Positions 19,602 to 26,607 of a stretch of 26,607 bases of DNA are shown here, piece after piece. The notes beneath the pieces were generated by a model. The model had not been told where the DNA came from and ran no database searches. It was given only the letters and a program-made list of their open reading frames with translations. The stretch's first letter is position 1. The number at the start of each line of letters is the position of its first letter. The translations under genes were made by a program, and so were the position numbers. Source of the DNA: Lingula anatina (taxonomy: Eukaryota; Brachiopoda; Lingulata; Lingulida; Lingulidae); contig NW_019776160.1 in the NCBI RefSeq assembly GCF_001039355.2, positions 1,647 to 28,253 on the forward strand, read 5' to 3'.

Positions 19602-19839
19602 AAGGGAACTGGAGGAGGATTTGCCTGAAGTGCGCGTTATATGACGTCAAGTGGTGTAAGACGTGAAGCTGCCTGGTCATTTTTAGCGGGAAGTAGACAG
19701 CGTGGAGAAGCGACTGTGAAATTGAAGCGGATTTTCTGGCAGATGATTTTTCTGCTCAGAATGCCGAAAGACAAAAAATATTATCTTATCATGACGTCAG
19801 AAAATCTTGCAACTTCGCACTCGCGGCTCCACACCGTAT
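19602..19839. mobile_element. Truncated copy of the hairpin MITE in unit D
   Basis: This matches 13166-13412. It shares the left terminus AAGGGAACTGGAGGAG and the hairpin arms, though the left arm has lost bases. It stops at CACACCGTAT (19830-19839), where the sequence jumps to the counterpart of 14086. The right terminus and 5' flank are deleted. Confidence 0.85.
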
Positions 19840-19924
19840 CCCTTTTATTTTTTGCCCTAGGCCAGGTTTCATTACAAGTTGCTACAAGTACAAGTGTATC
19901 TGACAGACATGCATACATTCTTAC

Positions 19925-20017
19925 CTTTTGCTATCTCCTGTAATAATTAAGCTTCAGCGTACAAGCTGCAACCAAATCACGGATAGAGAACAATGTGCAA
20001 AGAAGTTAGCTTTTATA
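19925..20017 (-). promoter_or_regulatory. Unit D TATA box, leader and donor
   Basis: TATAAAAG at 20017-20010 and a leader ending GCAAAAG|GTAAGAATG (donor at 19924-19923) duplicate the unit C module almost exactly. If active it would drive only the broken signal exon. Confidence 0.4.
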
Positions 20018-20065
20018 GGGTGAATACAGCTATTACATTGATTAGCTTACATAATGTGAAAGGAT

Positions 20066-20407
20066 CATTAGATAAATCATCTGAAAACTTATCAGCTCTT
20101 TTTGTCAATCTTTCCCTCGTTATGTCAAGATTGTAATAATTAATTAAAACATTGAAGATTACTTTTATAGATATCAAAATTACAGGATAATAAAGCTATG
20201 ACCTTGATTTACTAACATGATGTAATAAAATCATTAGATGAATCATCTGAAAACTTATCAGCTTTTGTTTGTCAATTTTCATCTCGTTATGTCAGGATTG
20301 GAATAATTAATTAAAACATTGAAGATTATTTTTATAGATATCGAAATTACACTGGTTGTACGCCAAGGTTGTAATAATTAACGTGCTTATAATGACAGAG
20401 TGAAAAG
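20066..20407. repeat. Tandem 166-bp repeat upstream of unit D
   Basis: Two copies, with AGAT-AATCATCTG at 20070 and 20236, correspond to the pair upstream of unit C. A poly-T run at 20408-20434 follows. Confidence 0.8.
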
Positions 20408-20483
20408 TTTTTTTTTTTTTTTTTTTTTTTTTTTGAGATACCACAATTCGTAAACAGCTTGCAACGTCTGCAAACTTCCCAGG

Positions 20484-21385
20484 TCTTGTTTTTTTAACCT
20501 CCACGTCGTGTTGCCAATCCCGTGATAATCAAAACAGCATTGCCCCTGTTTTAACCCAATTATTCAATATGTAAAAAGTGGAAAATGTTAACTACATCAT
20601 GAGGTGCAGTTTTTCTCTGTTCTCTTCATATTAAAACAGAATTTACGAATGATATTATTAAGATAAATAAGAGAGGCATAATATGCATGACGTAATAAAT
20701 GCTTGCAATTAAATCCTGTGAAAGTTCATCAAATCTTATTTGTTAATCTCCATCACGTGGCGTCAGGGCTGTAATAACAGACCCGTATCCACCAATTTCA
20801 AAAGGGGGGTTCTTTTTCTGAAAAAGTGGACATTTTACCATAAAAACTTCATGCACCTAGATCAAATTTTACCCAGAGTGGACCTTTTTCCAGCAAAAGG
20901 GGCGGTTCCCCCCTCCCCCCCCCCCCCCGGGCCACGGGCCTGAATAATTAACCTTTGCGATTGTGATTGTTCTTAATCACAGACTGCTGACAGAAAAAAG
21001 TTTGAAACAACCCGTGTATTCTATACCGGCATAGAGTAATAGAGTAAGAAACAAATAGAAAACTTTTTCCAAGAAATTGTCAGCCAAATCTCAATAAGTT
21101 TATGTAAATAATATAGACTGACAATGTAGACTTGTTGATAGAGATATGACAAATACTTTGCTTTCAAATCGACAGATAAACGCTTAATACCCTAATAAAC
21201 AAAATGCAGCAAAACCCCCCCCCAAAAAAAAAAAAAAAAAAAAGCAAGCGACAAAGGTTTTGCAAGTCTTTGCAAGAAGAATTACAGTTGCTGCAAATTT
21301 GTGGCACATTCGCAGGCAAATTAAAAGTTTGAGGAAATTTACAAGAACCTCTTCATTTGCTTAAATGTTTGCAACAAGAGAGTCG
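20484..21385. other. About 900-bp insertion splitting the unit D flank
   Basis: Unit C reads continuously from ACTTCCCAGGTC to TCTGGTGAC at 14710-14732. In D these two pieces are about 900 bp apart. The insert includes a diverged third copy of the 166-bp repeat (about 20690-20777), a small MITE (20778-20942) and a C/A homopolymer run at 21214-21243. No gene is supported. Whether it was inserted in D or lost from C is undecided. Confidence 0.55.
20778..20942. mobile_element. 165-bp MITE with 5-bp AATAA target duplication
   Basis: It begins CAGACCCGTATCC and ends, reverse complemented, CAGGCCCGTGGCC, with internal runs of G and C next to each end. AATAA flanks it perfectly on both sides (20773-20777 and 20943-20947). 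It has no coding capacity. Confidence 0.8.
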
Positions 21386-21467
21386 CGTGTGTCTGGTGAC
21401 ATAACCAGTATGTGTTGCAACTGCAGAGAGCGATATACTGAACTTTTGTACAATTTTGGTTCTAAAC
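21386..21467. repeat. Displaced end of the unit C/D duplication
   Basis: TGTCTGGTGACATAAC, TGTGTTGCAACT and CTTTTGTACAATTTT match 14722-14788. In unit C the similarity ends where the discoidin pseudogene begins. Here it ends at about 21467. Confidence 0.7.
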
Positions 21468-21805
21468 TTTAAAGGAAAAATAAACACCAAAGTGTTAAAA
21501 TCATCATCAAATAATAAAATGAATCATGCCAGTGTTGGTAGTTGATTGTCATTATTTATATCTTTACAACACTAGTTCAAATTCAAGAGCTGATGTTTTA
21601 ATGTGTATAGGCCAACAGAATTGCTCACATGTACACCACAAAGGTGTAAAAGATTTATTTATAATGTGGTGTCATTTCCATTAATGTTGCCATTAACACA
21701 CTGAACATGTCATTAAGCTAGGGCGTCTAAACGTTAAGGTGGCAACTCGAGCAAGAACAGTAAGACCCCGGTTGATAAGCTCAAACCTTACCAGTACACG
21801 ACAAT

Positions 21806-21915
21806 ATGGCGGCCGTCTTTTGGTGTCTGGTGGGATTATTGTTCGTAGGTTTTGTTGTGGCACAAGATACAAAAGACGCTAGTAAGTTATTTTTTATTTA
21901 CTTGAGAGAGAGAGG

Positions 21916-21949
<34 letters not shown>

Positions 21950-24900
21950 ACATAGATTAATTTATTACCTCTGCTACACTACCGTATTCTTTCAGATGAA
22001 ATGAATGGAGATTCACACTGCGAGAATCGTCAAAACTATTTCATGATACTTATGCGTCGATTATCCTTTTATTTATTTATTTATTCATCCATTTATTTGT
22101 CTTTTTGTGTTTCTTTTTAATTCGCAGTTCTTGAGGAGGGAACCTGGCATACTTATAACATATCTTTTGAAAACAGTTTTGTGCCGTTTGATATCAGATT
22201 AAACAAACTGTTTTACATATAGACGTACACTATAACATATGTGTAACTCTTTGATTTGGCAGTTGACACAAACATCTGTATCCTGGAAGATGATGAGCTG
22301 GAACATGAAAACAGACACAAGGTTGTCATGTCGGACTGCTCTAAGTTCATCATGTGTGACCATCAACGCCCGGTGATCAAGGTAAGCAACATGGAGGCCA
22401 ACTTCAACCCCGTCGGATCTTTTTTTTTTTTTTTTTTTCTAAGTTCACTAATAACGGAGGCAAAGTGCATGGAAGCATTATACCGGTATGATCTAAATGG
22501 CAGGACAACGATACTAAGTTTATCGTTCCTAAAAAATCTGGACTTGAAAACTCGAATGTGGTCTTCAAGGTTGCTGAGTGGTTTCAGGTCGATCTGTTAT
22601 ACATGTATTTATTGATCTTTACGCCGATGTAAAGATTTCATAGCTAGTTTTGGATACTTTTACTGGGTATTACGCAGCGACTGTTCGGTCGAAATATAGT
22701 TATTATTGCTATATTAATTCATTAATGATACATTAAGCCATGCATCGATTAATTTCTCCATTCTATCATTTGTTATTTATCTATTAATTCTGCTTGATGC
22801 GTCTCCTGTGAGTGCCATACATACGTGAAAAGTTCCGGTTGAGGAATCGCGAGGCAAACCACAAACTTGATAATGGCCATCAAGAGAAATTTTAAAAGTT
22901 AATCTCAGTGACGTCATGTCACGAGTCTTCAATATGTCCTCTAAACTGAGGTGGGAGAAGAAGATACATTATGCATTAAGTCTATTAATTTATTTATTTA
23001 ATTACTTTAACTTTATTTATTTATTTATTTCCTTTTTGTTTCTTTTAATTTTATAAGAAGACAAAAAGGGATGCACTCGTTTTATGATTCCTTTCATATC
23101 TTCCAGACATGTCCGAACAACACGTTATTTCACCCGGAGAATTTGTACTGCGACTACTGTGTTAGCATAGACTGCGGGGAGCGACCAATACCGGATGACC
23201 ACTGCGGACGTAAGTGACCAGTTAATACTGGACAGTGGACAGCTAGTGGGGAAAACTGTTGACAGTGAACAAGTACAGGGGCTGTTTTATCAGGAAATTA
23301 CTAAAGCCATTTGTTTATAGTGATATGACTTTAAAACTAATGATTTTGCCTTTTATGAACTAGTACATATTATCAGTAGAATGTCGAAAATGTTAACTTC
23401 AATGTTCAAAGGACATCAAATAAATAACCAAGGTAATCGTTTTCCTTACAGCAATAGGCAGGTTTGAGTTTACGGAGACCAATGCTACGACCACCCCCAG
23501 GCCCACCGTAGACCCGGAGCTCTTTGGAGGTATGTTTGGTAAATAGCGGCCTCTACGCGTGCACGTGAGTGCATGATTGAGTGTGCGCACGTTTGTTTGG
23601 ATAAGAATGCAAATGGTACCTTACGCAAACTTTTTAAGACTATTTATAATGGAGTGTGTTTATTTGTTATGGTGAGTCTTCATTTGTTATGGAGTGTGTT
23701 TATTTGTTATAGAATGTGTGCGATTTTTTTGGTTTGTCTTTTGGGTCTTTTTTTTTTACGAATTTATATAAATCAAAGTTTATATTTAAGAATACAATTC
23801 TGCAGAGCTTTTGGCCTTGACGTTAAGCCGAGCGCACACGGAGGGCTGTCGGCTGAGCTGTCCGCTCCGCAGGGGTCACTGTGTTCGTTCGTTCAGCGAT
23901 TTTTTTTTTTATTAAACTCCTGTTTCAAGACGTACACCAAACCTGGAATATATGCAGGCACAGGACCTAACTGAACCCCTAGCTTTAAAACTTTCTCAAA
24001 AGTTTTGCTGTCCCTCCTGCTGTTTGCAAAATTACCAGCTAGTAACTGGCGCCAAGGAGTTATAACTGTTATAACTCCTTGCTGGCGCTTACAGTGTAAA
24101 GGGGTGAAGTCAGTCTCACGCACACAGTAACCTGACGGGTCAGCCAACGCATGGCCAGAAGTAGCTCAGCACGTAGTCCGCAGTGTGCGCCGGTCACATC
24201 TCTGTAATTTAGCTGTTCATGTTTCCAGAGCAGTGTCAGGACAGGCAGCGCCTCGTGCGGTTCTCAGTGAAGAATGACAGCCACGCCTACATCCGGGTAT
24301 ATGATGGTATCTACGAGGTCGTGTCTTGTGGACCGATGGAGTTCACTGTCGCCACCTGTGACTGTGCGAGAGGTACACAATAGAACTTATTTTCTCTCGT
24401 TATTATTGGTAAAAAATGTATATGAATAGAGAGTTAAATGTGTTTTTAAAGAAATTAGATGTGAATTAATACAACCTCTGTCTAATAGCTATTTTCATGG
24501 GAAATTAAATGGATAAACAGGCACTCTTAAGTCTGCATGCTGTGAATGGGTAATTTTAGAATTTGAACTGGAATTATCTAAAGGTATTTTTTATCGTCTC
24601 AGTTCAAGGAAAAGAAATTCTTTACGACTGTGAGGGGTCAGTACTGAAGTCTAGTAGTGGCAAGGTATGGACAGGGCTGTATGGGTTTATAACACTGGTG
24701 AATGGTGGACCACCGCGAGATGTCGGCACCGTCTGCAAGCTTGCAGGAGGAGCGCACCTCGAGATTCCGCACTTCATGAACCGCGCTTTCCGGCGTTTTA
24801 CTGCAGCCTTCTTCTACAAGCGTGATCCTCAGTTGACAAACCGGATGGGGTTGGTCAATAACGGACAGGAGGAGATCCGGCCGTCCATTCAGATCTACTC

Positions 24901-25101
24901 TGAGCCTAACAGACTGGGCGGCGAGGTGGTGACCGAGATAGACGAATATCCGTTCCTTATTGGGGACGGGGTAAGATTACTTCATATTCCGCCTTTGAAG
25001 TAAGCGCAGTATATGAGCAATAATGTTCATTAGCTTGGTAGATGGGTCATTAATGAAATTTATTTACCACAGGTTTTATTTCTCACCGCCAGCTTAAAGC
25101 A

Positions 25102-25138
<37 letters not shown>

Positions 25139-25142
25139 GGCC

Positions 25143-25178
<36 letters not shown>

Positions 25179-26555
25179 GGCTTGTGCTAAGTAATTTTTG
25201 TTTATTTTTGTACAGTATGTTTACTGTTAAGTCCGACTTTTCAACTTAAGTTGCAAATGAAGATATTCACATCGATATTCAGCTTTTTGTCGGCGCCAGA
25301 GCGCTGTCGTTCTTGTGCCTAAAATGTGATTTTTGCACCTTTTTTACGCGTTTAATAGTCTACGCTAATGTGCAAAATGAAATGTAGCACATACGTTATA
25401 GACAGCACAGTCGCCGAAATAAATTAGTATATTATTGCTCTATGAAGTTGACTGTAGTTTAGAATATAACCCCTGTTCCAGGCTCGTCCAGTGGGTGACA
25501 ACATCTGGCACCACGTGGCTTTTGTATTCAACGGAACACATTACTTTATCTATGTGGACGGAGAGGAGCGCCATACAACGGAGATCATTGGTATATTAAT
25601 CCCTTGTTTTTGTTCTTTTAATGTCAATATTGGTAAAAAAAAATAATATAATTCAGAGGGATCTGTAATACATTTAAATTCTCCACCACATTTGTGTTAA
25701 GTTACCTGGGCACTACTAATTAACTGCAAGTAGAATACAGTATCATTGGCCACGGTCGTAGTGATAAAAATATTGCAGCAGCAGCGGCAGCAACAGGAAC
25801 TGTGGTACTTAGTCGTCGTCGTCGTCGTCGTAGTAGTAGTAGTAGTAGTAATGGTATAAGGGCCGCTCAGTCCTCGTAGAGTAAGTGCGCACCAGCTATT
25901 GCCCCTTAACTCATTCTGGGACCCGTAACTCCAAAGCATCGCGTATTGCGAATAGCGATATCACATAGAGGCTACAGTGTATTAATATATGGGGCGCGTT
26001 ATGGAATCGAGACGCTTGCGCTCGGTCGCAATGCGCGATGTTTTTGGGTTACGGGGCCCTGAACGGCCTGCATACATTGTAACAGAAGTAACTAACAGAA
26101 ATGATATTTTTATCTTTCCAAGGATTTCCTAAAAAGCTGAAAGGTTCCCCGATGGTGATAGGCGTAGATCGTTACTCTGACGTCACACTGGGACACGGAG
26201 ACACGTTCTTTAAGGGATTGCTGGACAACGTAAGTGTGCTCTCTCCATACAGAGATCTCGTTATCAAAAGACACGAGTATTGAACAGTCTTAAATAGATG
26301 CATGTGTAAACGGATAAAATACTCACGACATAAATGTAAATAATAAGACGAGGACTCCACAACAGTACCAAAAGATTGGACATACTTTTTAACTGATCTC
26401 GGTATTTCTAAAAATATTTTTATGATTTTCAGATTGTGTTCTACGATGTTGCTTTATCGCCTGACGACATTCAAAACCTGAGTGACGGGCAGTACGTGCG
26501 ATCACCTGACCCTGACCAATACGTCAACCCCTGGTCCCACATGTTCCCCAACTAA
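21806..26555 (+). CDS. Secreted chitin-binding and laminin-G protein, Pif/BMSP-like, 408 aa
   Basis: Nine coding exons: 21806-21881, 22263-22381, 23107-23209, 23452-23529, 24229-24372, 24603-24970, 25482-25590, 26123-26229 and 26433-26555. All have GT/AG borders and consistent phases. Residues 1-19 are a signal peptide (MAAVFWCLVGLLFVGFVVA). Residues 31-88 match a type 2 chitin-binding (peritrophin-A) domain, with Cys31, 51, 57, 67 and 80 spaced x19, x5, x9 and x12, then Cys83 and Cys88. Residues 100-125 are a Thr/Pro-rich linker with one N-glycosylation site (NAT). Residues 126-173 resemble a degenerate second chitin-binding repeat (HAYIRVYDGIYEVVSCGPME then CDC). Residues 174-408 form a LamG/concanavalin-like fold with LEIPHF, GLVNNG and the hallmark WHHVAFVFNGTHYFIYVDGE. 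Molluscan Pif97/BMSP shell-matrix proteins combine VWA, chitin-binding and LamG domains; this one lacks VWA. It probably binds chitin in shell, periostracum or another extracellular matrix, which is inference from architecture. The gene is complete; its polyadenylation site is outside the window. Confidence 0.9.
21903..21946. repeat. (GA)n microsatellite in intron 1 of the LamG gene
   Basis: An interrupted GA repeat begins about 20 bp after the exon 1 splice donor. Confidence 0.95.
24054..24080. repeat. Perfect 13-bp inverted repeat with 1-nt centre
   Basis: AAGGAGTTATAAC, T, GTTATAACTCCTT lies in intron 4 of the LamG gene, bracketed by GGCGC words that extend the pairing imperfectly. Likely the core of a small fold-back element. 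Confidence 0.8.
25102..25177. repeat. (AAT)n microsatellite in intron 6 of the LamG gene
   Basis: Two runs of the trinucleotide are separated by GGCCT. Confidence 0.95.
25811..25850. repeat. (GTC)n then (GTA)n repeat in intron 7 of the LamG gene
   Basis: A GTC run changes to a GTA run in phase, so one trinucleotide tract appears to have mutated and re-expanded. The open frame across it is repeat-derived. Confidence 0.9.
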
Positions 26556-26607
26556 ATAACACGTGATCAACTAAACAACTCGTCATCAGCTTTATAACAC
26601 GTGATCA

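Noticed and set aside
22256-22615. A longer open frame extending beyond exon 2 of the LamG gene.
   Set aside because: The extension reads through a clear GTAAGC donor into a poly-T tract. The spliced reading gives a proper chitin-binding cysteine pattern.

Overview
The window is AT-rich eukaryotic DNA with introns, microsatellites and many short inverted-repeat elements. It is most likely from a bivalve mollusc. The best evidence is two small eight-cysteine CS-alpha-beta defensins whose mature peptides start G-F/S-G-C-P and end in C-T-C, as bivalve defensins do. A secreted chitin-binding plus laminin-G protein resembling the molluscan shell-matrix Pif/BMSP family supports this. I cannot name the species.

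Layout. 1-2158: no convincing gene; a possible polyadenylation signal of an off-window gene at 585-590 and a weak LTR-like stretch. 2159-4568 (+): a complete three-exon secreted F5/8 type C (discoidin) protein of 201 aa. 4570-6880: no gene. 6885-8441 (-): defensin A. 8700-12430: no gene, but two sizeable inverted-repeat insertions (10205-11102 and 11796-12425). 12430-14790: defensin unit C, which keeps a signal-peptide exon and upstream sequence but has lost its mature exon. 14798-15330 (+): a broken copy of the last discoidin exon. 15330-16340: no gene. 16340-18345 (-): defensin B, intact. 19120-20490, continuing at 21390-21467: unit D, a second copy of unit C, more damaged. 21806-26555 (+): a nine-exon, 408-aa secreted chitin-binding/LamG protein, complete to its stop codon.

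The defensin genes have a coding part of two exons split by a phase-1 intron inside the signal peptide. A and B also show a conserved splice donor just after the stop codon and a conserved acceptor before a non-coding 3' exon with AATAAA. Units C and D share the same junction where the mature exon was lost, and the same mobile element in the 5' untranslated region, so they descend from one already-broken unit. D then suffered a frameshift and a 673-bp deletion between 10-bp repeats.

The functional theme is host defence and extracellular matrix: two antimicrobial peptides, a discoidin lectin-like protein and a chitin-binding matrix protein. Co-regulation is not shown. Exon structures were worked out by eye from splice consensus, reading phase and comparison between copies; no transcript data were available.
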